DNA of 64,000 bases, taken from Mesorhizobium sp. 131-2-1. Lineage in GTDB: Bacteria > Pseudomonadota > Alphaproteobacteria > Rhizobiales > Rhizobiaceae. Location: assembly GCF_016756535.1 (NCBI RefSeq), contig NZ_AP023247.1, positions 5,828,501 through 5,892,500 on the forward strand. Direction: 5' to 3'. Below, one piece after another: positions 7,695 through 17,577 of this stretch. A program made the position numbers and the translations under genes. The notes below the pieces were generated by a model. The model was given only the letters and a program-made list of their open reading frames with translations, had not been told where the DNA came from and did no database searches. The stretch's first letter is position 1; each line of letters begins with the position of its first letter.

Positions 7695-8402
7695 TACGAT
7701 TGGTTAATCGAACATTCAATTAGCTAAAATGGTGCGGAACGATAATTCGCGCGTCTCGTTGGAATGCCGACCGGAAAGCATGGCCCTCCATCCTTCCGGT
7801 CCCGTGTGAAAGGACCGCTGCCAATTCCATCGGCGGCGGGTTTCGCTATTTAGCCAAAGCTGAAACGAAATGCCGGGTGAAGGTCGTTGGGTATTTGCCA
7901 GATCAAATCTCTGGCGAGTCCAACGTCCCCTCGCCGGCTTGATTTACCGAACGCATCAGAGATGCCGAGGGCGTGCACCGGCACCGCCCACTGCGGCTTC
8001 GGCCGGAACCCGGCGCTGATGGTGACGATCGCGGAAGGCTACGATGGGAAACGCCTGGGAACGATCCCAATCAATGTTCCACACTCATGCGAGGCTCGGA
8101 GGATAGCGCGCCGCCTCGCCGCCTCTGGGGTTGAAGCTCACAGCTATGGGCAGGGTTGACCCGGTCCGCGTCAACAAGAGCATTCGTTCCGCTCTGACTG
8201 ACGGTCACGGTCGAGAAACCTTTGCAGATGCTCCTGCGCCAAAGCTCGGCAGTTCCGGCGGATCCGGCTCATAGAGACAAGCGCAAGACCGACACTTTTC
8301 GACAGCTGCCGGCAGGATCATCAAGTGGAAACCGTTCGTGCCGGTTCCGATTGGGCGCTAGGATGTCTCGGCAGGTGCCAGCGAGGTTATTCACGGACGC
8401 CG

Positions 8403-9302
8403 ATGCCGATTTTTTCAGTCAAGCACACGACCGTTTATCGGTATAGCCGAGGTGTAAGGTTTGGCGAGCACCGGCTGATGTTCAGGCCGCGCGACAGTTT
8501 CGATCAGCGACTTCTGGACCACGCCTTGACCGTTGCGCCTGAACCGAAGGAGGTTCGGTGGATACATGACGTTTTTGGGAACTGTGTTGCCGTGATCGAC
8601 TTTCAGGGTTCGGCCAAGGAACTCCAGTTTGCGACTGACATTCGCCTCGATCACAGGCCCCAGCATTCTCCTGATTTTCGTATCGATGAAGCCGCGCTGA
8701 GGTTTCCCTTTTCCTATGATCCGGACGAAGCGGTCGACTTGGCGCAAACAACGGAGCGTCATCATGCCGATGCCGGCGACGAGGTCGGCAAATGGGCCCG
8801 ACAGTTCGTCAGTGCAGCCGGACACACTGAGACCGGAAAACTGTTGATGACGCTCTGCTACGCCATCCACGAGAGCTTTGCGTACTCCCGCCGGTTCGAA
8901 ACTGGAACCCAACCGCCTCTCATGACCTTGCATCTGCGCAGGGGCACATGCCGGGACTTTGCGCTTTTCATGATGGAGGCGGTCCGCTCGCTCGGCTTTG
9001 CCGCCCGCTTCGTGACCGGCTATGTCTATGTGCCCAGCCGCGATAGCGATTCCGTCCGCGGCGGGGGATCCACGCATGCCTGGTGCCAGGTCTACTTGCC
9101 CGGGGCTGGCTGGATCGAGTTCGATCCGACCAACGGTATCGTCGGGAACCGGGATTTGATCCGGGTGGCTGTAGCCAGGCACCCTAGCCAAGCCATTCCT
9201 CTTTCAGGAACCTACGCCGGCAGCGCGTCAAGTTTTCTAGGCATGACCGTCGAGGTGAAGGTGGCAAAGGAAATCGCGTCAACAAAAATTAGCCCCGTCT
9301 AA
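8403..9302 (+). CDS. transglutaminase-like cysteine peptidase family protein
   Basis: Starting at ATG 8403, the 299-residue protein has the N-terminal beta domain typical of bacterial transglutaminase-like proteins (FSVKHTTVYRYSRGVRFGEH, then MFRPR). The catalytic core follows: Cys183 in RRGTCRDFALF, His225 in GGSTHAWCQVYL and Asp241 in WIEFDPTNG, so the triad is complete. It probably acts as a cytoplasmic amide hydrolase or transferase; the substrate is unknown. The second, divergent family member follows 65 bases later in the same direction, suggesting an operon. Confidence 0.88.
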   Translation: MPIFSVKHTTVYRYSRGVRFGEHRLMFRPRDSFDQRLLDHALTVAPEPKEVRWIHDVFGNCVAVIDFQGSAKELQFATDIRLDHRPQHSPDFRIDEAALRFPFSYDPDEAVDLAQTTERHHADAGDEVGKWARQFVSAAGHTETGKLLMTLCYAIHESFAYSRRFETGTQPPLMTLHLRRGTCRDFALFMMEAVRSLGFAARFVTGYVYVPSRDSDSVRGGGSTHAWCQVYLPGAGWIEFDPTNGIVGNRDLIRVAVARHPSQAIPLSGTYAGSASSFLGMTVEVKVAKEIASTKISPV

Positions 9303-9367
9303 TATTCGTCGGAACTGTTTGGGCAATCCCGAGTTTGCCCAGTTCTGACGCAAAGATCGGAGCGTAG

Positions 9368-10195
9368 ATGCGGATCCGCGCAGGCTTCAAACTTACCTAC
9401 GAATGTCCGCAGCCAACACCAATGCTGTTGGTCCTTGAGATCCATCCCTCGCGCCGCGTGGACCTCCTGACGGACCAAATCGTGGCCTTTGACCGCCCGA
9501 TCGAAGCGCGCGGCTACATTGACGCTTTCGGGAACGCGTGCACGAGGATCGAGGCGCCAGAAGGGCTGACGACGATATCGACGAGCTTCGAAATCTACGA
9601 CACCGGGAGGTCTGATGTCGTCGTGCCGGACGCAGTTCAGCAAGCCATCATGGACCTGCCGGACGAGGTGCTCAGGTTTCTCCTCGGCAGTCGCTATTGC
9701 GACACCGATCGGCTTGGCGACTTTGCCTGGGTAAACTTTGGCGATACCAAGCCCGGATGGGCGCGGGTTCAGGCGATCTGCAATTTCGTGCACGATCACA
9801 TCGCTTTCGATTACCAGGCCGCCGACCCCTTTCGGACTGCGCATGGTGCTCTCACCGATCGGACCGGCGTCTGCCGCGATTTTGCGCATCTGGCTATCTC
9901 ACTGTGCCGCTGCATGAATATCCCTGCGCGCTATTGCACCGGCTATCTCGGCGACATTGGTGTGCCCCCCGGGCCTGATCCAATGGATTTCAGCGCATGG
10001 TTTGAGGCTTATCTCAGCGGGCACTGGTTCGCGTTTGATGCTCGGCATAACCGACCTCGCATCGGCAGGATCCTGATAGCGACGGGTTGCGACGCCACCG
10101 ATGTTGCCATCTCAACGAGTTTCGGCGCATCGAGACTTGCTGGCTTTCAGGTTGTCACGGAAGAGGTCCAAGCAGACCACCCCTTGAGTGACTAA
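9368..10195 (+). CDS. transglutaminase-like protein, catalytic His replaced
   Basis: The 275-residue protein shares the fold of its upstream neighbour: N-terminal beta domain, then the core with Cys169 in TGVCRDFAHL and Asp224 in WFAFDARHN. At the usual histidine position the sequence is DFSAWFEAY, so Ser209 stands where HAW is expected. Either this subgroup uses another base or it is inactive. The C-terminal part (RIGRILIATG, then DVAISTSFG) is typical of a rhizobial branch of this family. Intact and probably co-transcribed with the upstream gene. Confidence 0.85.
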   Translation: MRIRAGFKLTYECPQPTPMLLVLEIHPSRRVDLLTDQIVAFDRPIEARGYIDAFGNACTRIEAPEGLTTISTSFEIYDTGRSDVVVPDAVQQAIMDLPDEVLRFLLGSRYCDTDRLGDFAWVNFGDTKPGWARVQAICNFVHDHIAFDYQAADPFRTAHGALTDRTGVCRDFAHLAISLCRCMNIPARYCTGYLGDIGVPPGPDPMDFSAWFEAYLSGHWFAFDARHNRPRIGRILIATGCDATDVAISTSFGASRLAGFQVVTEEVQADHPLSD

Positions 10196-10358
10196 GGAGG
10201 TTGGCTTCCCAGAGGCTCACCGTGGTGGAGACTCAACATGCTGACCCGACCCTCCTGATTTTGACGTATTTCGTGCTTTCGTTTTGTCTCATGCCAAGTT
10301 CGCCGATTGGCTGTGCAACCGCGCTCCTATTGGACGCAAATCAGCAGCGCCTGCCCTG

Positions 10359-10931
10359 TCAATCCTGCGACCGACGCACCTGTTCGCAGAGCCAGACGCA
10401 GAAGCTGCGCGGCACCGGGCGCTGATCACAATCGCGGATCAGGGCGAAGTACCAATCCGGTCCTTTCAACACAGTTGCAAGTGGCGCGACGAGCAGGCCA
10501 CCATCTAGAAGTGGCCGAAAGAGAGTCGGTGACAGCAAGGCCACACCGAGGCCACCCACCGGCGCGTTGGCGATGAGGTCGAAGTTTCAGTAGTCGACAG
10601 CGGCGAAGCGTAAGCCGCTCGGCATTGGTCGCTCGGCTCGTGCGAACCACTTTGCCCAATCAGGATGAGGCAGAAGGTTGAAGTCTGCGAGATCCTCCGG
10701 CGCAGCGAGGGTCCGCGCCTCGGGCCCTATATGCTCAATGATGGCGGGTCGGCAAAGGAGACGCTCGACGGGATCGCGGCGAACTGGAAGGCGACCATCG
10801 CCGAGCACGGCTGCAATTAGCCTTCCTAGGATTGAAAGGGCGTCGTCATATGTGAGGCGCACGCGTGGCCCAAGCCTTGCCAATCGAGCGGCGGTTCGCG
10901 AATGTCTTGTTTCCGCGAAGAACCGTCTCAC
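10359..10931 (-). pseudogene. LysR-type regulator remnant
   Basis: The frame gives a LysR effector-binding domain without its DNA-binding half: ARTLAAPEDLADFNLLPH, FAAVDY, then an in-frame TGA at 10587, then NFDLIANAPVGGLGVALLSP and ending CVWLCEQV. The domain order and the DLADF.LL / GVAL / W motifs fit the GcvA-like group. The missing N-terminus plus the stop make it nonfunctional. 10932-11126 may hold more of the same debris. 10196-10358 shows nothing. Confidence 0.7.
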
Positions 10932-11126
10932 GAACCGGGCGAATGTACGTCGGCTTCTGGCGCAACTGCGAGCTAGTTATGGCTCCCAGCGACGCGGCGC
11001 TTCAAGGTTGCAAGGAAAGGCCTCCAAGCGTGACTTCCGATGCCGCTCCAGAAACCGTCGATCCATCGCCTTTTGCGCCTCGGCGGACGCGTCATGGAAA
11101 GTCCCGAACTACTTGTCAGAAGTAGC

Positions 11127-12062
11127 CTAAAGCTTGCCAGGTTGCGTCGTATGTCCCGTAGCTTGACTCGCCGATGCCATGTTCTTGGCCAACCCCAAGA
11201 GACGCAGGACCGCACGCTTTGGATTCGATCCAAGCCAGACACCCCTGATTGAGCTGATGCTGTTTTCACCGTCGAGTGGCCGCCACAGGGCGCAGTCGGT
11301 GGCAACTGTCCGAGCATAACTTTCCTCAGCCAAGGTGACGCCTTGTCCGAGTTCCACCTTAAAGATGACCGTCGCCTGGTTCGCGTGACACGTTTGAACG
11401 GCCGGGCCTCCGTCGGCCGCAATTCGTTCGAGCAAGCCCTGATCCAACGGCGGCCCTTCTAGCCCGTTCGGAACGAGCAGACGCTTATCTGCAAGGTCGG
11501 ACCACCTGAGCACGGGCTTCTCGACAAGCGAATGACAAGCCGGCAGGAGCACGAAGAGACGCTCCTGCCAAAACACCTCGCTGTTGCAGGATTTGACGGC
11601 GCCACTATCGTGCGTGAACACAATGTCGAAACGCCGGCGGCGAATGGCTGCCAGGTGCTGCCGGGCTGGGACATCCTCAATGGTCAGTTTCACGCATGGA
11701 TACAGTTTGTTGAACCGGTCGATAAGGCGCTTGAGAAACTCCCCTCCTGCTACACAGCATAATCCAATCCTGAGCGTCTTTGCGTCCCTGTTATCGCGGG
11801 AACGCTCAGCAAAGGCATCCAGCAGACCTTCGTAGTGAGCCTGCACAATTTCGATCCAGGCTCGGCCGGTCTCGGTCAAGCGGACGCCACGCACGTTGCG
11901 CTCAAACAGCTGCATTTCCAAAAGCTGTTCAAGCTTAACCAGGTTGCGACTGACCGAAGATTCCTGGACCCTCAGGGCTCTTGCCGCCTGACGCAGGCTG
12001 CCGTGATCCATGGCCGCGAAGGCGTATGTCAGCAGTTGAAGTGCGTTGCCGTTGGGTGTCAT
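11127..12062 (-). CDS. LysR family transcriptional regulator
   Basis: A full-length 311-residue LysR protein: winged helix-turn-helix at residues ~10-65 (HGSLRQAARALRVQESSVSR, then LFERNVRGVRLTETG) and an effector-binding domain at ~95-295 (TLRIGLCCVAGGEFLKRL, RRFDIVFTHDSG). The region 12063-12170 to its right separates it from the methyltransferase stop on the same strand, so it may be the last gene of that unit. Its ligand is unknown. It most likely regulates the neighbouring methyltransferase or MFS operon. Confidence 0.9.
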   Translation of the reverse strand: MTPNGNALQLLTYAFAAMDHGSLRQAARALRVQESSVSRNLVKLEQLLEMQLFERNVRGVRLTETGRAWIEIVQAHYEGLLDAFAERSRDNRDAKTLRIGLCCVAGGEFLKRLIDRFNKLYPCVKLTIEDVPARQHLAAIRRRRFDIVFTHDSGAVKSCNSEVFWQERLFVLLPACHSLVEKPVLRWSDLADKRLLVPNGLEGPPLDQGLLERIAADGGPAVQTCHANQATVIFKVELGQGVTLAEESYARTVATDCALWRPLDGENSISSIRGVWLGSNPKRAVLRLLGLAKNMASASQATGHTTQPGKL

Positions 12063-12170
12063 GTCGCTTGAGCTTCTTGGACACCGTCGCCGATTATCCC
12101 ATCTTCACCGCAATGCGATTGGATCGTTATCCGAAAATCGCGCGTTCGGAGGCCACATGCCATCGAGGCG

Positions 12171-13166
12171 TCACACCGGACCTTCTGTCACTGCGGTCGC
12201 CACGTTTTGGGAAACGCTGGACTCATAGACATACTCGTGAGGAATGGCCGGCCCCGGCATCTGTGAAACGTAGAGACCGAGATTTTCCTTGCTGTTGCTC
12301 GCCGCAAGGCTGCAGAAATTGCCGCTGTTCCACGTCATGATGCAATGGCTGAAATGCGCACTCACGGCGCGGGCCATCTCTTCCAGTGTCACTTCATTGT
12401 TGAACATCGTGCTGAGGACGGCGGTCTTCTTTCTCTCGATTTCGGAGTGCGGGAAATAGCGCGCCTTGAAACCGTAGTCCTTCTGGTCCTCGCGACGCTG
12501 GTAGTCGTCTGGCTCCGCCGCGCGAAATTTTTCGACGAAGACGAAGATGCCGCCGTTCTTGAGGTTCTGGCTCACGAACTCAATTTGTTTTCGCCTGTTT
12601 GGCGAATACATCTGGAAGGTGGTGTCCTCCATAATTACGTCGAAGCCTTGCTGGAATTTCGTCAGCCGCTGGTTCGATCCTAGCGCGGTCTTGGTCAACC
12701 AGTGGAACGGGCCGATAAAGAACTCTGCGTGGGGCGGCTCACCGTACGCCATAAACGATTTGTAGTTCTCAGGGCTTGGGCTGCACGACAGCGACAGAAT
12801 CTGTCCGCCCGAGAATTCGGACAGCGTCCTAGCCATCGTGGCCTCGGCCGTTCCAAGGCTATAGAGCGATAGCGGAGTGCTGCGCAGCCGGGCATATCTT
12901 ACGACCGCGTAGGCCATTCGGCACTCCTCTTCCAGTCTGTAGGGAATGCTACCGTGATAGTGCTGGTCGAAAAAGCCTTGCCGGGTGGCGTGGAGGCGAA
13001 CGAGATCGCGCAGGAGGTCATCGTTCGGCAGAAGGCGGGCGTCGGCCAAAGGCCTACGGATCGGCATGCCGCTTTTGCCAGCGGCGGTTGAAGAAAAAAA
13101 GCCGGCGAGCTCGTTGATTCGCGGGCCCTGATCGCACTCGGCCAAGAACTCGTCGAGACCTTGCAT
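12171..13166 (-). CDS. SAM-dependent methyltransferase-like protein
   Basis: I start it at ATG 13166 because GGAGG lies nine bases upstream; an upstream GTG has no such site. The 331-residue protein has an N-terminal helical lead (to ~residue 100), then a Rossmann-type core: SLGTAEATMARTL (motif I), GGQILSLSCSPSPENYKSF, FDVIMEDTTFQMYS, and NLKNGGIFVFVEKF as the post-motif strand. Motif I is unusual (GTAEA, not GxGxG). Substrate unknown. It faces the AraC gene across a 219-base intergenic region, so a shared control region is likely. Confidence 0.75.
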   Translation of the reverse strand: MQGLDEFLAECDQGPRINELAGFFSSTAAGKSGMPIRRPLADARLLPNDDLLRDLVRLHATRQGFFDQHYHGSIPYRLEEECRMAYAVVRYARLRSTPLSLYSLGTAEATMARTLSEFSGGQILSLSCSPSPENYKSFMAYGEPPHAEFFIGPFHWLTKTALGSNQRLTKFQQGFDVIMEDTTFQMYSPNRRKQIEFVSQNLKNGGIFVFVEKFRAAEPDDYQRREDQKDYGFKARYFPHSEIERKKTAVLSTMFNNEVTLEEMARAVSAHFSHCIMTWNSGNFCSLAASNSKENLGLYVSQMPGPAIPHEYVYESSVSQNVATAVTEGPV

Positions 13167-13385
13167 AGGAATGTGCCTCCACACCGTTGCTTTGGTGAGA
13201 TGCCAAGAGCTCGATGCGGAAACACCTCCAATTTAAGAGAGGTCTAATGTTTCAGCCTGTTTCGAGTCTTGGGCGGGGCACTGGTAGGCTTGGATAATAC
13301 GAGCGGCTTTCATTCGATTGCCGCTTTTTTACTAAAGTGTCATCTTCAACCAATCCTGAGTTATTTTTGATTTGTCCAGCAACCA

Positions 13386-14327
13386 ATGGTTATGCACAAC
13401 CAAGGGCGGGCTGCTTTTGGTACGAAGGTTGCTCTCTGCGTGGATACCCTTTGCCTCGACCCCAACAAGTTGCGACGCTCACAGCATCAGACGTTTACGC
13501 ACCAACATGAGAGTTGGGGAAACGTGCGGGCAGACCTGATCAAGAGAACCGGACTGATGCGCCAGGAAACGGGAATTTCCTTCCCCGGCCATGTATTCCT
13601 CATGAACGTCAAAGGCGCCGCGAGCCGCGGAGAAGACTTCGTCGATGGGCGCCGCGTCTCCTTCTCTCCGCGGCGCGCTGGTTCTGTCATCCACATGCCT
13701 GCCGGTAGTGACTGGACGGGTTGGGATGAGGGAGACCCGACGGCCGCCTACCTGCTGGTGTCCATTGAAAAAGCATTCGCTGACGAGGCGTTCGGGGGAA
13801 TGGTGCGCCAACGCTCGGGCGACCTGCCCGCTTCGATCGGATTTCGCGACGCGACCGTCGAAATGGCCTTGCAGCGGATCGTCATCGAACTCAAGCAGCC
13901 CGACCCTATCAGTGTGACGATGGTCGAGAGTCAGGCCATGCAACTGCTAGTCCAGATGGTCAGGCGAAATGGCAGCCACCATGAGCCGGCGAAAGGTGGT
14001 TTGTCATCTTTCGACCTCAAGCGTGCGGTCGCCATGATAGAAACGCCATCAGACAAAATACCCACCTTGGCCCAGCTGGCCAAAGAGGTTGGGGTGAGCC
14101 GCTTTCATTTCGGCCGGGCCTTCAAACAGTCGACGGGCATGACCCCGCACGCGTTCATCGCGCGCCGCCGACTGGAACGTTCGGCCGATATGCTTCGATC
14201 GACCAAAATGTCGGCGACGGAAATCGCCATGGAATGCGGTTTCGGCAGTTCGAGCCATTTCACGATCGCTTTCAAGCGGGGCTTCGGGGTCAGTCCGACG
14301 GAGTTCCGCCGCAGGTGCAGAATATGA
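13386..14327 (+). CDS. AraC family transcriptional regulator
   Basis: The 313-residue protein ends in a double helix-turn-helix: LAQLAKEVGVSRFHFGRAFK and IAMECGFGSSSHFTIAFKRG, then GVSPTEFRRR, the standard AraC/XylS signature. The N-terminal ~190 residues form a ligand-sensing domain that I cannot assign. It reads away from the methyltransferase and toward the MFS gene, which starts about 105 bases downstream, so it probably controls that operon. Confidence 0.92.
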   Translation: MVMHNQGRAAFGTKVALCVDTLCLDPNKLRRSQHQTFTHQHESWGNVRADLIKRTGLMRQETGISFPGHVFLMNVKGAASRGEDFVDGRRVSFSPRRAGSVIHMPAGSDWTGWDEGDPTAAYLLVSIEKAFADEAFGGMVRQRSGDLPASIGFRDATVEMALQRIVIELKQPDPISVTMVESQAMQLLVQMVRRNGSHHEPAKGGLSSFDLKRAVAMIETPSDKIPTLAQLAKEVGVSRFHFGRAFKQSTGMTPHAFIARRRLERSADMLRSTKMSATEIAMECGFGSSSHFTIAFKRGFGVSPTEFRRRCRI

Positions 14328-14432
14328 ATCGGTACCTTCGCCAATTTCAGCAACCATCTGCAAATCTACGTCTGATTGTTAAGCGGGGTTCCTGGAAACA
14401 GGTATCAAAAGCGGCCATTGGATGTGCCGCCC

Positions 14433-15632
14433 GTGTCGAACACAATCCGCATCTACCATGACAAGCAACAGGGCGCGCGACTACGCCCATTGCGTAAGTT
14501 TCTCGCCAGCACATTGGCGGCGGCAATTGCAAGGAACGGCTATTACATCGCCTGCGCCTGGACGCTTGTCCAAGCAGGATATGGGAGCGCCGGCGTAGCG
14601 ACTTTGCTTGCCATCGTCAGTGCGGTCGAACTCATCGCAAGCCCTCTGGCCGGCGCAGCGGCGGATCGGTCTGACCGACGACGACTGAGCGTCGTGGCAG
14701 ACATTGGTCGCTTTGCCGTCATGCTCGCCACAGCGTTCTCGCTGTTCTATCTGGAGGCATTTCCAACCCTGTGCGTGTCAGCCGTGCTCTTTTCGATTTG
14801 CGATCGCGTCGCCCTTACCGCCTCGCAAGCCATGATCCCGCTTGTGACGCGCGGCGCCGATCTTGCGACGTCAAATTCCGCCGTCTTTTTCGTCATGCAA
14901 CTGGGCAGTCTCGGGGCAGCATTGTTTGCTGGTCCTTTGCTGACTGGGCATTCCCCTGCCCCCAGGTTCATCGTCCTTAGCCTGTTCTTCCTTGTCTCAG
15001 CAGGCTTGCTCTTCTCAATGCGGCTGGGCCCGGTGCCGCGAGGTGTTGGCAGGACCAATGGCTTGGCGCCCAACATCGATCTGCGCCTGGTTCGGCTCTT
15101 TGCCGCTTATGCGCTTCTCTATGGAGGCGCGGTGCTGGTCACGGTCATGGGCTCTAGTTTCGTCTTCGAAGAGCAGAAAGGCACGGCCACAGATTTCGGC
15201 CATCTTGAGGCAGCTTGGTCGGCGGGTTCGCTGGTCGGAGCGGCTCTTCTTGTCAGGCTGGCGCAAGCGGTAAGTGCTCCTATGCTTCATCTCATGCTTT
15301 TGGGCTCGACGGCGCTAGCTCTGACGTCGCTGACAGCCCTGCTCGCGCCCTGGACACTGATTGTCTTCGCCACGCTTGGATGCCTCTACAATCTGGGCCG
15401 GGTGAGCATTGAAGTCACATTGCAGTCGCGTGTCCCCAATACTGTGTTGGGCAGAGCCAAAGGCGTCATGCACAGTGTCGCTGTCGCGCTCGGATTTCTC
15501 ATATTCAGCATCGCGACCGTTTTGGGTGATAGTGTATTCCCCTCGACGGTTTTTTTCAGTTTCGGCCTAATTCTCCTCATCAGCATTCCCGCACTGAGCA
15601 TCGGTATTGCACAGCGAAAGGGTAAGACGTGA
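14433..15632 (+). CDS. MFS family exporter
   Basis: About twelve hydrophobic segments run through the 399-residue protein, with the MFS loop 2-3 signature AGAAADRSDRRRLSVVAD near residue 70. The shape resembles the MFS branch that exports drugs or siderophores. The GTG at 14433 is my choice; an upstream TTG has no ribosome site and no start is strongly marked. Its stop is two bases before the next start, so the two genes are translationally coupled. Confidence 0.85.
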   Translation: MSNTIRIYHDKQQGARLRPLRKFLASTLAAAIARNGYYIACAWTLVQAGYGSAGVATLLAIVSAVELIASPLAGAAADRSDRRRLSVVADIGRFAVMLATAFSLFYLEAFPTLCVSAVLFSICDRVALTASQAMIPLVTRGADLATSNSAVFFVMQLGSLGAALFAGPLLTGHSPAPRFIVLSLFFLVSAGLLFSMRLGPVPRGVGRTNGLAPNIDLRLVRLFAAYALLYGGAVLVTVMGSSFVFEEQKGTATDFGHLEAAWSAGSLVGAALLVRLAQAVSAPMLHLMLLGSTALALTSLTALLAPWTLIVFATLGCLYNLGRVSIEVTLQSRVPNTVLGRAKGVMHSVAVALGFLIFSIATVLGDSVFPSTVFFSFGLILLISIPALSIGIAQRKGKT

Positions 15633-15633
15633 G

Positions 15634-17028
15634 GTGCTAACGGCAGACGCAGAGTCGAAACAGGCCGTCCTCGGGTCGCTGGCGACACTCTACCCGTGGA
15701 TGCGTAGCTACTATTCCCGCCCGGTCCGCGACTATGCGTCCCGCCTGTTCGAGGCGCCGGTTCAGAACGCCTTGCCGGACACTCGCCGCCGCTCGTTGGC
15801 CAAGTTGCTCGAGACGATCAGGAAAGCGGGCCACCGAAACGGATTGCCGATCCAAGCCGTCTCACAAATTTGCTCAGACTTCGAGAAGCGCCGCGTGCTG
15901 CAGACAGGCCCCCATCTGTTTCTCCTGCTGGAACCGGAAGCGTATTACACGCACGTCCTCAGCCTACTTGGCCTCTCGGCGCATGGCTGCTCGACCTACG
16001 TCTCCTATGCTGTTTCGACTGTGAGCCTCGTTGAGAGGCCGCGCAAGGGGCCGGGCTGGCTAGCGGTCGACGGAAAACCGACCAACGTCTTTGGCCTCAG
16101 CCGGAGCAGGATGATCGGATACAGCCTGCTGAGCGGCCCGGGATCCTATCGGTTCGAGCTGGTTCCGACGGAGCCAAACGCTCAGGGAGACGCGCTGACC
16201 CTGCTTCGCAACCTTCTGCCGATGGCGCTTTTCGAGCGCCCAGCGCATGCTATCAAGGCAGCCAATCTCATGCTTTGGCCAAAACTCTTCGGAACGGGCT
16301 TCAGCTTCTTGCAGATCGACGACGAGGATATCGCCGACCTGGTCGCGGACCATCTGTCGGACGAAGACTCCTGGTTACGGACGCGACTGCTCGAAAACCC
16401 GAAGATCGCGTCCAGCATCCTTGCCGCGCTCGACAGGCTGGCCGCCGGCCCGTGGAGCGGCTGGCTCGCGCGCGGCACCGACTTCTTCTGGTTCTATGAA
16501 AATGGCAAACGCCTTCCGCTACGTTTGGTCGACGGAGACCTCGTCCATTCGGCGACCGGCGTAAAAGTGGCCCGCTTCACGGCACCCGACATCATCGAGC
16601 GGCTGGTCAACCGCAGCCTCATCCCCAATCTGCTGCTGATGTTCCTGGTTTCGTCGATCCTGCCTGGCGTGCGAGCGCTTGGAGGCAGTTACCAGCCGCT
16701 CTACTATCCCTTGATGCGCTACGTTTTCTACCAAGCGCTCGAGGCCGCGGACATTGATGGGGATCTTCGGCACGCGCTCGCACACGACGATATGCCAGGA
16801 GCTTGGGGGCATAGGGTGATTGAGTGCGATGACGATCCGTTTGCCCTCTTCCGCAACGGTGGCCCAGGCGTAACCCCGCGTATCATTGATCGCCTCGGCG
16901 ATATGGCCTTCGCAGAGGCCTGTGGAGATATGAGTCGCTTTGTTTCGGACGCCTCGTGGCAAGAGATTCAAAGGCGATTGCGAGAGCAGGCCATCACTCC
17001 GACCGATGCGGAGTGGGCTTTTTCCTGA
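15634..17028 (+). CDS. unrecognised 464-aa protein coupled to an MFS exporter
   Basis: I do not recognise this protein. GTG 15634 lies one base after the MFS stop and is preceded by AAAGGGTAAGA within that gene. It is soluble, has no signal peptide and contains several aromatic-rich blocks (EPEAYYTHVLSLLGL, DFFWFYENGKRLPLRL, YQPLYYPLMRYVFYQALE, MPGAWGHRVIE). Leu/Arg-rich helices suggest a mostly helical enzyme. The tight coupling to an exporter, with AraC, LysR and a methyltransferase nearby, suggests biosynthesis or modification of a small secreted molecule. That is inference from context only. Confidence 0.75.
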   Translation: MLTADAESKQAVLGSLATLYPWMRSYYSRPVRDYASRLFEAPVQNALPDTRRRSLAKLLETIRKAGHRNGLPIQAVSQICSDFEKRRVLQTGPHLFLLLEPEAYYTHVLSLLGLSAHGCSTYVSYAVSTVSLVERPRKGPGWLAVDGKPTNVFGLSRSRMIGYSLLSGPGSYRFELVPTEPNAQGDALTLLRNLLPMALFERPAHAIKAANLMLWPKLFGTGFSFLQIDDEDIADLVADHLSDEDSWLRTRLLENPKIASSILAALDRLAAGPWSGWLARGTDFFWFYENGKRLPLRLVDGDLVHSATGVKVARFTAPDIIERLVNRSLIPNLLLMFLVSSILPGVRALGGSYQPLYYPLMRYVFYQALEAADIDGDLRHALAHDDMPGAWGHRVIECDDDPFALFRNGGPGVTPRIIDRLGDMAFAEACGDMSRFVSDASWQEIQRRLREQAITPTDAEWAFS

Positions 17029-17103
17029 CAAGAGACGCACAAGGTGCCTAGTTTGAGCATCGATGACCACATCGCTAGGAAATAGCCCATCAGCAATGAT
17101 CTC

Positions 17104-17565
17104 TCAGGCAGAGACGAGAAGTCTGCCGACCGACAGGCCGCGCGCCTTCCTAGTTGTTTTGAAGCAAACGTTGGGCTTGGCGATGCGGGCTTCGCGCTCT
17201 TCGGCAGGGGATCGAGGAGCTTGTTTGTCGGCGACCGCCAATCCGTGTTTCACCAGGTCGCGTCCGAGATCGATGCTTCCCGAAGCAGACGCCGACATCG
17301 TTGTCGTAGCGGTCCTTGCCCTCGATGATGCAGGATACATCTCCTGAGCAATGAGATGGCGAACGTGGTCACGCGCATACCGCAGGGCCAAATCTTGTCA
17401 GCGGCATCAAAACACCCCTGCAGAAGTTCGGGGGCATCGATACCGAGCAACTGAACTCGTTTCTTGTCATGCCACAGCGTGTCGCCGTCATTAGCAAACC
17501 AATGCTCTCCTGCGGACGCGGTGCCACAGGTGAGCATGAAGGCGAGAGCGAGGGTCAGCCTCCGA
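17104..17565 (-). pseudogene. thermonuclease-like (SNase) gene, several frameshifts
   Basis: A signal peptide (RRLTLALAFMLTCGTASAG) leads into an SNase domain: FANDGDTLWHDKKRVQLLGI, DAPELLQGCFDAADKIWPCG. After that the frame shifts at least twice, with RYARDHVRHLIAQE and DLGRDLVKHGLAVAD recoverable in other frames. No start codon precedes the signal peptide. The mobile unit at 17578-18471 inserted just beyond its 5' end. Confidence 0.65.
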
Positions 17566-17570
17566 CGATT

Positions 17571-17577
17571 CTTCTAC
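17571..17577. repeat. target-site duplication, left copy
   Basis: CTTCTAC, repeated exactly at 18472-18478 immediately outside the right inverted repeat. Confidence 0.8.

Noticed and set aside
7960..8159. GATGCCGAGGGCGTGC similarity to the ligase gene, and the short frame EGYDGKRLGTIPIN
   Set aside because: Only ~16 bases match the ligase and the flanks do not; the frame has no ribosome site or recognisable family.
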